Assembly: GCF_946479755.1 (NCBI RefSeq)
Contig: NZ_CAMLHC010000007.1
Span: forward strand, 1-64,000
From: an uncultured Chitinophaga sp.
Lineage (GTDB): Bacteria > Bacteroidota > Bacteroidia > Chitinophagales > Chitinophagaceae
DNA length: 64,000 bases
Direction of reading: 5' to 3'
Shown here: one piece after another, positions 8,234 to 18,200 of the stretch
Position numbering within the stretch: the first letter of the stretch is position 1
Layout of the letters: every line of letters starts with the position of its first letter
Made by a program: the position numbers and the translations under genes
The notes under the pieces: model-generated
Databases searched by the model: none
The model's input: only the letters and a program-made list of their open reading frames with translations
Told to the model about the DNA's origin: nothing

Positions 8234-9526
8234 ATGCAAATTCCATTGAGATCTATTCTGTTGCTGTTATTGCCATTTGCCAGCTTTGCACAGAAAACTG
8301 TTGTACCCGGTAGCCCAGACATTAATACCAGCCGTTTGAAACCCGGAAAGTCACTGTTCACCATTTACTATGTAAAGGATAATAACTGGACGAAGAAGGG
8401 GACGTATACCCATGAGCTATCCATTTCGGATAACCAGCTGCGGTTTGTGGCCGACTATATCGATGAAAAAGGAGAGTGGTACCGGAAGCGGACTTCCGTG
8501 GCGGACGCAAAAACGCTCAGCCCTGTCAGCTATAAGTCTGAAGGCCTGAAAAACTCCCTGGACCTTACTTTCGGAAGCACCGTTACCGGCAAGTACCGCG
8601 CGAAAGGAGAAAAGGACAAACCGCTGACGATCAAGCCGGCGGCCAGGTTCGTCGATTTTAACGTGTCGGAGCTTCTTTTTACCACCTTGCCGCTGGATGT
8701 GGGTTACAAGGCTATCGTTCCTGAGTTTTATTATGGCACCAGTCCTGACAGTGTATTGTCTAATTACGTGATAAAAGACGTGAAAAGCTACATACAGCGT
8801 TCTCCTAAAACCGGAAACCATGAAAGCTGGTTGGTGAATGTACTGGAAGAAGAATCCGGTGCTATTTACACGTATATCATCGACAAAAAAGATCACCGGA
8901 TCTGGCAAAGAGAGATGCCGGTGGGTAAAGGAACGATCGAGATCTGCGTAAATGAGGAACTGGATTACCAGCCGATAGCCGCTAAGTTTGACAAGGAAGA
9001 AAACCTGAAGATGCTGGAGAAAGGCAACAGCGTTATTACCGGTACCGCTTTTGCCAGGGACCGCGGCGGCAGCAAGATACAGGTGGTGAATATCAACAGG
9101 GCACAATTTGCCCCCAGAGGTACCGTTGTGTCCATCCTTCCTAATTCGGCCTATATTGAAGAATGGAAAGAGGTAAACCGCAAGATCAGGAAACGCAGAA
9201 AAATACCTGAGGTGCCGATCGATCCTAACGTGGCCGCCTGTATTAAAACAACCAAGGTGTATGATGATAGAGGGCATTTTGAATTTACCAACCTGATGCC
9301 GGGTGAATATATATTGCTCACCACTTTTGGCTATACGCACCGCTACTCTTACAGCTATCAGTCAGGGACGTCCAACCTGGTGCATCCGAGTGGAACGGTG
9401 TTGTCGTCCAGCCCTATTTACAGCCATGGCAGCGGGGCTACCGGCGCCACTGCGGAGATTGAAATGAAAGTGACGATTAAGAAAGACGGAGATAAGGTAG
9501 ATATCAATCTGAAAGATGTGCGATAG
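8234..9526 (+). CDS. Secreted hypothetical protein (430 aa)
   Basis: Signal peptide MQIPLRSILLLLLPFASFA then QKT. Residues 35-220 carry the pattern of a secreted beta-rich domain resembling DUF3108-type proteins (DAKTLSPVSYKSEG, LDVGYKAIVPEFYYG). The part after about residue 270 (VITGTAFARDRGG ... GHFEFTNLMPGEYILLTTFGYTHRY) reads like a carboxypeptidase-regulatory-like fold that is common in Bacteroidota surface proteins. I cannot assign a function. A -7-like box TATTTTTG at 8165-8172 precedes it by about 60 bp, and a strong terminator follows, so it is probably monocistronic. Confidence 0.8.
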   Translation: MQIPLRSILLLLLPFASFAQKTVVPGSPDINTSRLKPGKSLFTIYYVKDNNWTKKGTYTHELSISDNQLRFVADYIDEKGEWYRKRTSVADAKTLSPVSYKSEGLKNSLDLTFGSTVTGKYRAKGEKDKPLTIKPAARFVDFNVSELLFTTLPLDVGYKAIVPEFYYGTSPDSVLSNYVIKDVKSYIQRSPKTGNHESWLVNVLEEESGAIYTYIIDKKDHRIWQREMPVGKGTIEICVNEELDYQPIAAKFDKEENLKMLEKGNSVITGTAFARDRGGSKIQVVNINRAQFAPRGTVVSILPNSAYIEEWKEVNRKIRKRRKIPEVPIDPNVAACIKTTKVYDDRGHFEFTNLMPGEYILLTTFGYTHRYSYSYQSGTSNLVHPSGTVLSSSPIYSHGSGATGATAEIEMKVTIKKDGDKVDINLKDVR

Positions 9527-9553
9527 GACGCAACTCCCGGAAAGTATACATGG

Positions 9554-9586
9554 AAAAGCCTTCAACGAACCGTTGAAGGCTTTTTT
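9554..9586 (+). terminator. Strong rho-independent terminator
   Basis: AAAAGCCTTCAACG (9554-9567) pairs perfectly with 9571-9584, followed by T residues; 28 bp after the preceding stop. Confidence 0.92.
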
Positions 9587-9722
9587 GTTGGGTGCGGTCA
9601 GCGTGCCGGCCCGCATCTGATGAACTGATTTGGTCATCGAAATGAGAATACTGGTCATTCTTTTTTTCACAGGAAGGAGGTTGGCCTACCTTGCAACAGG
9701 TAACAAAAACGTAAACAACTGT

Positions 9723-10850
9723 ATGCGCGGAAAACGTCTTCTTTTATCCCTGGCAGGAACCCTGTTTATAAGTCCTGTTTTGCTGAAGGCCGGTACAGAC
9801 AAACCCACATTAACCATGAATAAGACAATGGAAAGAGACTCAGCGGTCGTTTCAAAATTGAAAGATCTGTTAGGCAAATACGCCGAAAAAGAGCCCGGCT
9901 TTACTTTTATGGCCCGGTATGACAACAGTATCCACTATGAAGGGGCGGTTGGCCTGGCGGTCCTGGCGCCCGCAAGAAAACTGGTGGTCAATGATGTGTT
10001 TAACCTCGCTTCCGTTTCCAAGCAATTTACCGCGTTTGCGATATTGCTGCTTGAAAAGGAGGGAAAACTGTCGCTGGAAGAGTCTCTTTACAAATTTATG
10101 CCGGAACTGGGGGAGTATGTAAAACCGGTTACAATCTCTCATCTGATTCACCATACGAGCGGGTTATGGGATTATATAGAACTGGCGGAAAAAAAGGGTA
10201 TTTTTATGACTGATACGCTAACCAGTGCGGAGACGTTAAAACACTTGTGTGAGTTGACTAAAACTGAATTTGTACCCGGTACCCAACATGCATACAGTAA
10301 TACCGGTTACTTTTTGCTGGCTCAAATTGTGGAGAAAGTGAGCGGGATGACCATCAGGGAGTTCAGCCGGTTGCGAATATTTGAGCCATTGGGCATGCAT
10401 AATACTTTTATCGTCGATCACTATCCTGTTGGCCGGGACTATGTGCTGTCTTATGATGCGGCAAACAACAAAGACGAAGTCATATGGGATCACACGGGGG
10501 ATGGCCAGGTACATAGTAATGTACATGACCTGATGCTTTGGGGGCAGAATATGGCGACCGGTAAAGTAGGAGGGGTAGCACTGATAAGAAAAAGCACCAC
10601 TCCCTTTTGTCCTCAAACGCTACAGGGAGAAAAGGTTACAGACTATGAGCCGTATGCTTTCGGGCTCATCGCCGGCAAGATCGGGGACACCCCAATATTG
10701 GAGCATTCGGGCGGATGGGCGAGCTACAGTACTAATTTTATTCGCATTCCCGGCTCAAAACTGACCATCGCAGTACTCAGTAATAGCGCACGGATGGACG
10801 CGGTGGCCGTTAGCTATGAGATTGCAGAGATACTGCTGAAAGAAAAATAA
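9723..10850 (+). CDS. Serine hydrolase, beta-lactamase class C / penicillin-binding-protein fold
   Basis: About 375 residues from ATG 9723, which I prefer because it gives a proper signal peptide (MRGKRLLLSLAGTLFISPVLLKA). An in-frame start at 9630 would add 31 unlikely residues. Active-site elements are S97-V-S-K100 (SxxK nucleophile/base), Y191-S-N193 (YxN) and H328-S-G-G (the KTG equivalent, as in esterase/D-aminopeptidase-type members). The family includes class C beta-lactamases, D-aminopeptidases and esterases. The HSGG variant argues for a peptidase or esterase rather than a true beta-lactamase. Exported to the periplasm; substrate unknown. Confidence 0.88.
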   Translation: MRGKRLLLSLAGTLFISPVLLKAGTDKPTLTMNKTMERDSAVVSKLKDLLGKYAEKEPGFTFMARYDNSIHYEGAVGLAVLAPARKLVVNDVFNLASVSKQFTAFAILLLEKEGKLSLEESLYKFMPELGEYVKPVTISHLIHHTSGLWDYIELAEKKGIFMTDTLTSAETLKHLCELTKTEFVPGTQHAYSNTGYFLLAQIVEKVSGMTIREFSRLRIFEPLGMHNTFIVDHYPVGRDYVLSYDAANNKDEVIWDHTGDGQVHSNVHDLMLWGQNMATGKVGGVALIRKSTTPFCPQTLQGEKVTDYEPYAFGLIAGKIGDTPILEHSGGWASYSTNFIRIPGSKLTIAVLSNSARMDAVAVSYEIAEILLKEK

Positions 10851-10902
10851 AGACTGTCATTACTTTTCCCGTACTTCGCTGTCAAATGATTTTATATAAA
10901 CG

Positions 10903-11604
10903 ATGATGCCAGATTTATCCGGCGGAGAGCAACATATCCGCTGTGTCACGAATTTTCAGGACCTGGTCGCTACGCCATTTCGTGGGGATGTGAACGCCAT
11001 TTGCTGGGAGCGCGAGCTCACAGGCGATTTTTCTGAGATCATGAGAAAGGTAGCGCTGAGCGGAAATATAACGGAAATTGAACCGGAGGAACTTCGGGCC
11101 CTTCAGCTGAGCGAACAGGGAGCACTTGCCCGTGATATTCTTTTAAAAGACCTGGAACTGTTAAGAGCGCATGGTGCATCGCCTGTCCTGAATGTGATCA
11201 GCTACTACGAGCGGGATGAAACTTACCCGTTTTTTCCCACCGATGTTTATTCTTTTCACGTAGATCGCTCTCCCGTCCCCACCGATACTTTTTTATGCAC
11301 CTATTATGGCGCGTCGAGTGATATATTACCCAATGCACAAGGCGAAAAGAAAGTGCTGGTACCGGAAATACGGGACCAGCTCAGAAAGCTGTATGGTGGC
11401 GCGGAAGAAGGGTTTGAACAGTTTCTGGAAGACAATTTCTTCGATTTGCATTACCAGGCTAAACCCGATGCACGCCCGATAAACCTGGGCGTCGGTAACC
11501 TGTGGCGGCTGGCGGTGGACCATCCTGAAAGCCGGGTGCCTCCCTGTTTGCATCGTGCACCGAAGGAGAGGGCGGGGGAGAGCAGGTTGTTGTTGATTTG
11601 CTAA
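10903..11604 (+). CDS. DUF1826-like protein (233 aa)
   Basis: No signal peptide. Three features recall DUF1826 proteins: an early DVNAICWERELTG stretch, a central YSFHVDRSPV..TFLCTYYGASS segment, and a C-terminal HRAPKERAGESRLLLIC. The HVD and HRAP histidines could bind a metal, but this is not established for the family as far as I know. Length fits the family. The stop overlaps the next gene's first possible start by 7 bp, suggesting co-transcription with the Crp/Fnr regulator. Family call is moderate; function unknown. Confidence 0.6.
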   Translation: MMPDLSGGEQHIRCVTNFQDLVATPFRGDVNAICWERELTGDFSEIMRKVALSGNITEIEPEELRALQLSEQGALARDILLKDLELLRAHGASPVLNVISYYERDETYPFFPTDVYSFHVDRSPVPTDTFLCTYYGASSDILPNAQGEKKVLVPEIRDQLRKLYGGAEEGFEQFLEDNFFDLHYQAKPDARPINLGVGNLWRLAVDHPESRVPPCLHRAPKERAGESRLLLIC

Positions 11605-12164
11605 CTTTAAATGCGATAGTAACTAACCACAAATCTTCTATTAAGATGTCGGAATGGCAAAAGTTCAGTCACCTGTTCAAGCGGGAGGAAATACCTGCAA
11701 AGACGGTTTTATTGAAAGAAGGAGAAATTGCCAGAAAAGTTTATTTTATTGAAAAGGGATGCTGCAGGCTTTCTTTCAACAACGATGGTAAAGATATTAC
11801 CTTCCAGTTCTTCTTTGAGGGGGAGGGTGTTTCATCCGCCGAAAGTTTCCGGTACAATAAACCCAGTCTCTATTCTATCGAGAGCCTTGAACCGTCTATC
11901 GTACATTCACTCAGTAAGTCAGATTACCTGGCAATCGTTGAAAGTTCACCTGTTATTAAACAGGACATGGAAGAACAAACTTTTCAGCGGCTTGCCTACG
12001 TAGAACACCTTTTCCTGTCCAGGATTAAAAACAGCCCCGAGGAACGATATCAGGAACTACTGCAGCAATACCCCCAAATCCTTCAGAGAGTACCGCAGCA
12101 CTACATTGCATCTTTCCTGGGGATCACATCCGTTTCCCTAAGCCGGATCAGGAACAGGCGTTAG
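11598..12164 (+). CDS. Crp/Fnr-family transcriptional regulator (188 aa)
   Basis: N-terminal cyclic-nucleotide-binding-like beta roll (TVLLKEGEIARKVYFIEKGCCRLSF) with no obvious cNMP-binding RxS pocket, a dimerisation helix, and a short C-terminal winged helix ending IASFLGITSVSLSRIRNRR. This is the Bacteroidota Crp-like type that often sits beside the gene it controls. An alternative start is ATG 11646 (MSEWQKF). No cysteine cluster of the FNR type is seen. It precedes an epoxide hydrolase gene, with a perfect palindrome in between that could be its operator. Confidence 0.88.
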   Translation: MLTLNAIVTNHKSSIKMSEWQKFSHLFKREEIPAKTVLLKEGEIARKVYFIEKGCCRLSFNNDGKDITFQFFFEGEGVSSAESFRYNKPSLYSIESLEPSIVHSLSKSDYLAIVESSPVIKQDMEEQTFQRLAYVEHLFLSRIKNSPEERYQELLQQYPQILQRVPQHYIASFLGITSVSLSRIRNRR

Positions 12165-12171
12165 GTTTTAT

Positions 12172-12183
12172 TAACAATTGTTA
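12172..12183. promoter_or_regulatory. Perfect 12-bp palindrome, candidate operator
   Basis: TAACAATTGTTA lies 8 bp after the Crp/Fnr-like stop and 67 bp before the epoxide hydrolase ATG, the right place for a regulator site. Short AT-rich palindromes also occur by chance, so this is tentative. Confidence 0.35.
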
Positions 12184-12249
12184 TCGTCCTCCATTTGTAT
12201 AATGCTGAATTTTGACTTAAGAAGTTAAACCAATCAAAATTTAAAAGCT

Positions 12250-13425
12250 ATGCAACAGTTCACGATCCAGATTCCTGACAAGGACCTCGAATATCTTCAC
12301 CAAAGGCTTTCCAATGCCCGCTGGTTTGACTCCGCCATTGAAAGCGGCTGGGAAAAAGGGGTGCCTACCCGGCATTTAAAAAAATTGGCCGACCATTGGC
12401 TGAACAAATTTGACTGGAAAAAACAAGAGGCTGCCCTCAACCAGTTTCCACAGTTCGTTACGGAAATTGATGGGCAAAATATCCATTATTTGCATGTCAA
12501 ATCACCGAAACCGGGAGCGGTACCTTTGATGCTGATTCACGGCTGGCCAGGATCTTTTGCAGATTTTCTCAAGGTGATCAAACCGCTTACTGATCCGCAG
12601 GATGCCGGCCAGGTTGCTTTTGACCTGGTCATCCCATCTATTCCAGGCTTCGGGTTTTCTACGCCTGTAAAAGAGAAAGGCTGGAATATGATAAGAATAG
12701 CCACCGCGTTCACCACTTTAATGACACAGCTCGGGTATGAGAAATTCGCGGTCCATGGCGGCGATATGGGTGCAGGTGTTGCTGGTATCATGTCGGGCGT
12801 TGCAGCCTGCCACCTGATCGGTACCCATATTAATACTGATTTTTTTGCAGTAGCAGGACTGGGGATGTTCCCCGCCGATACTTCGTTTTTTACAGAGGAA
12901 GAAAACGGGCGGCTGGACCGGATGAAAGCGTATAAAAAAGATGGAACAGCCTATTTGGATATCCAGGCTACAAGACCGCATACCATTGGCATTGCTTTAT
13001 CTGACAGCCCGATAGGGCAACTGGCGTGGATGGTGGAGAAATATAAAGAATGGACGGATGAGGACAAAAACCTGCCTGAAGACGCTATCGATATAGATCA
13101 GCTATTGACAAATGTTTCCCTGTACTGGTTCAACCAGGTGGGAGCATCCAGTGCCGGGATCCTTGCTGAAAATATGAGCATGGCTTTCGACTGGGGTGGC
13201 GACCATTCACAGGAAGCCAGTCAGTGGACACCTCCTAAGATTCCATCCGCCATAGCCTGTTTCGGTAAAAAAGAAGATGAGTCCTTATTGAAAAAACTGA
13301 CGTCGATGATGGGAGCACCCGATAGGTGGAGTTTCTATGACAGCGGTTGTCATTTCCCGGCAATGGAGGTACCAGACTTGCTGGTACAGGATATCAGGCA
13401 GTTTTATTCGGGCATTGTACGGTAA
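12250..13425 (+). CDS. Epoxide hydrolase, alpha/beta fold with EHN N-terminal domain
   Basis: 391 residues, typical of the microsomal/juvenile-hormone-type family. The N-terminal EHN-like domain (LEYLHQRLSNARW ... LADHWLNKFDWKKQEAALNQFPQF) precedes the hydrolase fold. Oxyanion motif is HGWPGS (His97). The nucleophile is probably Asp172 in HGGDMGAG, and the catalytic His is His368 in GCHFPAMEVP. The reaction would be opening of an epoxide to a diol through an alkyl-enzyme ester. No signal peptide, so cytoplasmic. The upstream Crp/Fnr-like gene is a likely regulator. Substrate cannot be told from sequence. Confidence 0.92.
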   Translation: MQQFTIQIPDKDLEYLHQRLSNARWFDSAIESGWEKGVPTRHLKKLADHWLNKFDWKKQEAALNQFPQFVTEIDGQNIHYLHVKSPKPGAVPLMLIHGWPGSFADFLKVIKPLTDPQDAGQVAFDLVIPSIPGFGFSTPVKEKGWNMIRIATAFTTLMTQLGYEKFAVHGGDMGAGVAGIMSGVAACHLIGTHINTDFFAVAGLGMFPADTSFFTEEENGRLDRMKAYKKDGTAYLDIQATRPHTIGIALSDSPIGQLAWMVEKYKEWTDEDKNLPEDAIDIDQLLTNVSLYWFNQVGASSAGILAENMSMAFDWGGDHSQEASQWTPPKIPSAIACFGKKEDESLLKKLTSMMGAPDRWSFYDSGCHFPAMEVPDLLVQDIRQFYSGIVR

Positions 13426-13448
13426 GATATAAAAGGTACTGTAAAGGA

Positions 13449-13487
13449 AGCAGCACTTACATACGATTGTAAGTGCTGCTTTTTATT
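13449..13487. terminator. Shared terminator between convergent genes
   Basis: A perfect 13-bp stem (13449-13461 with 13468-13480), 6-base loop, T tract on the plus side. It sits between the epoxide hydrolase (plus) and the SusD-like gene (minus), and may serve both. Confidence 0.88.
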
Positions 13488-15179
13488 TTACTGTCCTTTC
13501 CCGAAATCGGGGGCAGCTTTATCATACCAGATGCGCTGTGAACTAAGGGTAGGCAAGTCCTGCGCGTTGGGAGTGAATCCCTGCTGCTGCATGGCCGCCG
13601 ACCAGTTGGCCCTGTTCACCTCTCCGGGATCTATCAGCCAGAAACGGCGTGGGATCAACTCGTTGAATGGTTCCCTGCCATAGTAGGTCGAACCGGTTTT
13701 AGGGTAACCGGTACGTCTGCAGAATACATATGCTTCATTGGGCTGGCGGTACATCCCCAGGAATTGCTGGATATAAATTTTTTCCAGGTTGTTGACACCA
13801 TTGAATTTCACCAACGGGTTAGCCAGGTAGTTGTTGACCTCTGTTGTCCCATCGCCGGAATAAGCGGTGGTGGAGCCCGCGGTTGCTGCTATGGTATTCA
13901 TGGTCTGTATCGAGGAGGTGATTCCTTTTTTGTACCAGTCTTCCGCACTGCCTTTGGTGTTCACGCCGCCGGCATAACCCTTCTGGATGAACTCCGCTAT
14001 ATAAAAGCAGGTTTCCGCATAGGTAACGGCAACATCCATGAACTTACCGGTTGCCTGGTTGAGCTGGGGAGAGAAAAACCTGCGGTTAATAGCAGAGATC
14101 AGGGAGTATTTCGTGAACTGGCTTACCGGGAGCGGGTTCCCGATATAGGATGCCACATCGGGATTGGTGGTCCAGTCGGCTGGTCCTCCCTGGTACATGA
14201 TCAGCGGATCGTTCGGATCAATGAAGGCAGGAAGCGATACCTGGTATTTAGCCAGTGAATCTTTATAACTCCCCACCAGGTCATTTTTTTCGAAGTATAC
14301 CGGTAACCGGGGATCATTGGTTTTCTTCAGGAAACTCATAATAGAAGTGGTGGCGTACCTGCGGCTGCGGTAATCAATATCTCCCCCGGTCCCGAAAGGA
14401 ACATAGGTGGCATTAACATATTTTACCTGCGAATCATTGTCGCTAATGGGGCCTATCGCGTCTTTCATCACTTCCTGGAAGATGGCCTGGCATTTTGCTT
14501 TGTCTGCATTCTCTAACCTGGCGGCTATACGAAGTTTAAGGGTATTGGCCAGTTTTACCCATTTTACCCAGTCGCTCTGGTAAAAAATGTCAGAGGGTCC
14601 GTAAACCGCTTGTGATACCATTGAATTATCGGACAGTACTTTAATGGCCTCGTCGAGCTGACCAAGCCAGTTGGCAAAGAGGGCCGGCTGTTCATCATAA
14701 ACGGGATTGTATTTCTGTTCGTACCGTCCTTTTACGGCCTCGCTAAAAGGAATAGAGCCATTCATGTCTGTCACCTTGATGCCGTGCAGCACCATCAGGA
14801 TGTTGGTAACTACCTTTATTTTCTGGTACTTTTCCTTGTCGGGCATAGCATCCACCTGCCGCCTGATCTCATTCAGATTAGGTAGTATCTGGAGGTAGTA
14901 ACTATTGTACCGGGTATTTACGTTGTTGGTAATTTCGTACGGACTGGAAGTGACATGTTGTGTAAAGCGCATTAGCTGTTCCATGCTTTCCCATACCCAC
15001 TCGGTGCCCTGGTAGGTAAAGATTTTGTCTTCCGAATAGCTGAGCAGGAATTTTACATCCGGTTTACTCACCAGGCTTGGGTCGGTGTTGATATCGCCAA
15101 AATTTTTGGAGCAGGAACCGGCGCCCAGCAGGGCCAGTGCTATGTAGACCTTTATATATCGGTGTTTTATATTTTTCAT
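13488..15179 (-). CDS. SusD/RagB-like outer-membrane lipoprotein, SusD-like_2 type
   Basis: 563 residues. Lipoprotein signal ending LLGAGSCSKNF, with the lipidated Cys in the lipobox. The body (DINTDPSLVSKPDVKFLLSYSEDKI ... LPNLNEIRRQVDAMPDKEKYQKIKVVTNILMVLHGIKVTDMNG, in parts) matches the alternative SusD family rather than the classical RagB/SusD type. It partners the SusC-like porin encoded 34 bp upstream, forming the lid of a nutrient-import complex on the cell surface. No glycoside hydrolase, sigma factor or regulator lies next to the pair, so the substrate (oligosaccharide or peptide) is open. Confidence 0.92.
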   Translation of the reverse strand: MKNIKHRYIKVYIALALLGAGSCSKNFGDINTDPSLVSKPDVKFLLSYSEDKIFTYQGTEWVWESMEQLMRFTQHVTSSPYEITNNVNTRYNSYYLQILPNLNEIRRQVDAMPDKEKYQKIKVVTNILMVLHGIKVTDMNGSIPFSEAVKGRYEQKYNPVYDEQPALFANWLGQLDEAIKVLSDNSMVSQAVYGPSDIFYQSDWVKWVKLANTLKLRIAARLENADKAKCQAIFQEVMKDAIGPISDNDSQVKYVNATYVPFGTGGDIDYRSRRYATTSIMSFLKKTNDPRLPVYFEKNDLVGSYKDSLAKYQVSLPAFIDPNDPLIMYQGGPADWTTNPDVASYIGNPLPVSQFTKYSLISAINRRFFSPQLNQATGKFMDVAVTYAETCFYIAEFIQKGYAGGVNTKGSAEDWYKKGITSSIQTMNTIAATAGSTTAYSGDGTTEVNNYLANPLVKFNGVNNLEKIYIQQFLGMYRQPNEAYVFCRRTGYPKTGSTYYGREPFNELIPRRFWLIDPGEVNRANWSAAMQQQGFTPNAQDLPTLSSQRIWYDKAAPDFGKGQ

Positions 15180-15213
15180 GATCTTGTTTTTTGATGTAGC
15201 AATAAACCGTTCA

Positions 15214-18200
15214 TCAGAACCCTACCCTGATAGTACCTGCGATCGAGCGGATCATCGGTAAAAATCCTTCTTCACCGGAATAAGCAGTGTTGTTGGAGTT
15301 GTTGGAAGCAGGGTTATAGTTGTAGGGGAGACTGTTGTAGAGGTACAGCAGGTCGCGGCCTACAACAGCCACGCTCAGGTTATTGAGCATCAGTTTTTTG
15401 CAGATACTGGCCGGGAACTGGTACGCCAGCGATACCTGCCGCAATGATACCCAGGTGTTCTTTTTGACCCAGTAATCGGCTACACCTGTGGAGGAGGAGC
15501 CATAGCGGTAATAAAATTGCGGAGCATGCGTAGGCTCTACATATCCTTTTTCGTAGGCTTGTGCGTAGGACATGCCGCCTACGTCCACCTGTGTCCCATC
15601 GGGCTGTGTGATTGTCTGGCCTTTCGGGAATACGCCATCGGGGATCAGGCCGTCGTCGTAGGTCTGGCCATCGTATTTGCTGGTCCAGGTAATACCGCCG
15701 GTTGCGGCATCCCTTCCTGCCAGGGTATTGGGGAATACGCCGGTGTGGGTACCGTAACGGTAGGTGAGGAGCACAAAATCGCCCCCTATTTTAGCATCCA
15801 GCAGTACATTCAGCGAAAAGCCTTTATAGCGGAAGGTATTGCCCCAGCCTGCCCTGAATTTGGCATTGATGTCGCCAACATCCTGCCAGGTATTGCTACG
15901 GGCCGGGAATGCGGCACGGGCATCAGAGCGCCAGGCCAGTACCGGTTTACCGTTGTTGGGATCATCTACCGGGTTGCCATTGGCATCTTTGGCCTGGTAT
16001 GGGCTGGAGTGAATCAGTGTGCGTAATACGCCATAGGACTTACCTACCACGGCCCAGGTGCTTATTTCGCCGATATTGGCGCCCAGGTCATATTCTGTCC
16101 GGCCGGGGTATAAATCCTTAATAAGGTTGCGGTTGAAGGAGTAGTTAAGATTGGTGCTCCATTCAAAATTCTTTGTTTTAACCGGTGTTCCGTCGATCAT
16201 CAGTTCAAGTCCCCTGTTCTGGATGTTACCGGCGTTGATGATAATACCATCCTGTCCGCTTTCCGGAGGGGTGGCTACGTCGAGGATCTGGTCCCGGGTG
16301 TTATCCTGGTATACGGATAAATCAAAGCCTATCCTGTTTTGCAGGAAACGCATTTCGGCGCCTAATTCCTTGGCTATTTTCCGTTGTGGCCTCAGGTTAG
16401 GCTGTATGACCATCAGCTTGCCGGTGAGCGGGTCACGGTAGCGGCTATAGGTCGACATAGGGATATCGGTCCCATTGGACGAGGTGAAGCCGTTGAAGGT
16501 GAATCCGGGGTTGATGGTGAACGGATCGGTATCGTTACCCAGTGCTGCAAGATTTCCTCTCAGCTTACCATAACTGATCCAGGAGGGCAGTTTGAATGTT
16601 TCTGAAAACAACCATGATAAGCTAACGGCCGGGTAGTTGTAAAAGAAGTTACCGCCGCCGTTGGTGTAGGCCAGCGCGGAGGACCAGTCGCCCCGGAAGG
16701 TGGCCTGCAGGAACAGCTGGTTTTTCCAGGCCAGATCGGCGCTGGCATAAAGGGAGTTAAAAGCTTTTTTGGTTTTAAGTCCACCTTTGGGTTCCATTTT
16801 TTGCGCGGAGTTACCCAGGAAAAACTGGCCGGGGTAGTTCAATCCGCCTACGGTTTCGCTGTAGTTAAAGGTCGTCTGGAAGCGCTGGGTTTCGCCGCCT
16901 ATATAACCGCTCAGGTCCAGGTCTTTTGCAAGGGTTTTATTGATCATCAGCATCCATTTGAGGAAATAGCTTTCCTTGCTGGTATGTCCAAGTCCATAAA
17001 GACCACCTTTGAAATCGGGGCTTTGTCCCAGTTCCTTGTTTTCATTCTTTGTATACAGGTTATTGACGTTACCTTCCAGTAGCAGTTTAGCCCAGGGCGT
17101 TATGGTGGCGGTGAGGGCTATACGTCCGCGGATGGTTTGTTCATTCTGCAGGTATTCATTTTCAAATAAACTGAACCAGAAACGGGATTCCGGCGCTTTG
17201 TTGGGCTCATTAGGGTCCGCCGGATTGGGGGCGCCTCCGAATACGCTGGTGTAGTGGGCTTTCTGCATCCAGTATTTCGTATCATAGTTACGGGGAAGGA
17301 TCCACGAAAACAGTTTCCCGAAGTTATAGGAAGCGAAAGCGTCGAGTCCGCCGAGCCGGGGCGGATTTTTACCTGCAAAGTCGGTGTAGTTGGCGCTGAC
17401 ATCGGCACTGAGGAACCTGTTGATGGTATGCGTGACCCGTACGTCGAAGCTGTTTTTTAACAGGCTGTTTTTAGCGACGATCCCCTGGCTTTGATCGCGG
17501 GTGTAGGACACCCTGAAGGTGGACCTGTCGTTACCGCCGTCCAGCGCAATATTGGTGGCGGAGCCGCGTCCGTTCTGGAATGCATCCATGAAGTTATCGG
17601 GCTGTGCTACATATTGAGTGGGGGTACCATCGTAATTCAGCACCTCCTGTCCGGCGAAACGGGGTCCCCAGTTTTCCAGTTCGCGTCCTACCTGCCTGTC
17701 AATATATGGTTTGCCGGTAGTGGGGTCTGTTGGGAATACCTTGGTCCTCCAGCGTTCGTTCGATTTATAATTAGGGTCGCGGTTGTCAGTAAAGAAATAA
17801 CCTACGGTGCCGCCTCCGAATTCATTCTGGAAGTCCGGGCCGGCGTAGGGACGGAAGGTGTTGAAGGTCTGGCTAACGTTAACCCCTATCCCTTTTCTTT
17901 CCCGTCCTTTTTTACTGGTGATGAGGATAACGCCGTTGATAGCCCTGGAGCCGTACAAAGCCGCGGCAGAAGAGCCTTTCAGCACGGTGACGGACTCAAA
18001 GTCTTCCATGTTGAGGTTTTTCAGGTCGTTACCAAAATCGCGGCCCGTGCCGTTGAAGGTATTGTTTTCCACGATCACCCCATCTATCACAAATATGGGC
18101 TGGTTATTGGTGCCCAGCGTGGAGTTACCGCGGATCACAATTTTGGAGCTGCCGAAGAGCCCTCCGCCGCCCTGGTCAATCTGCACCCCGGCCACTTTGC

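Noticed and set aside
9630..9722. N-terminal extension of the beta-lactamase-fold protein from ATG 9630
   Set aside because: It would place 31 extra residues before a clear signal peptide starting at 9723.
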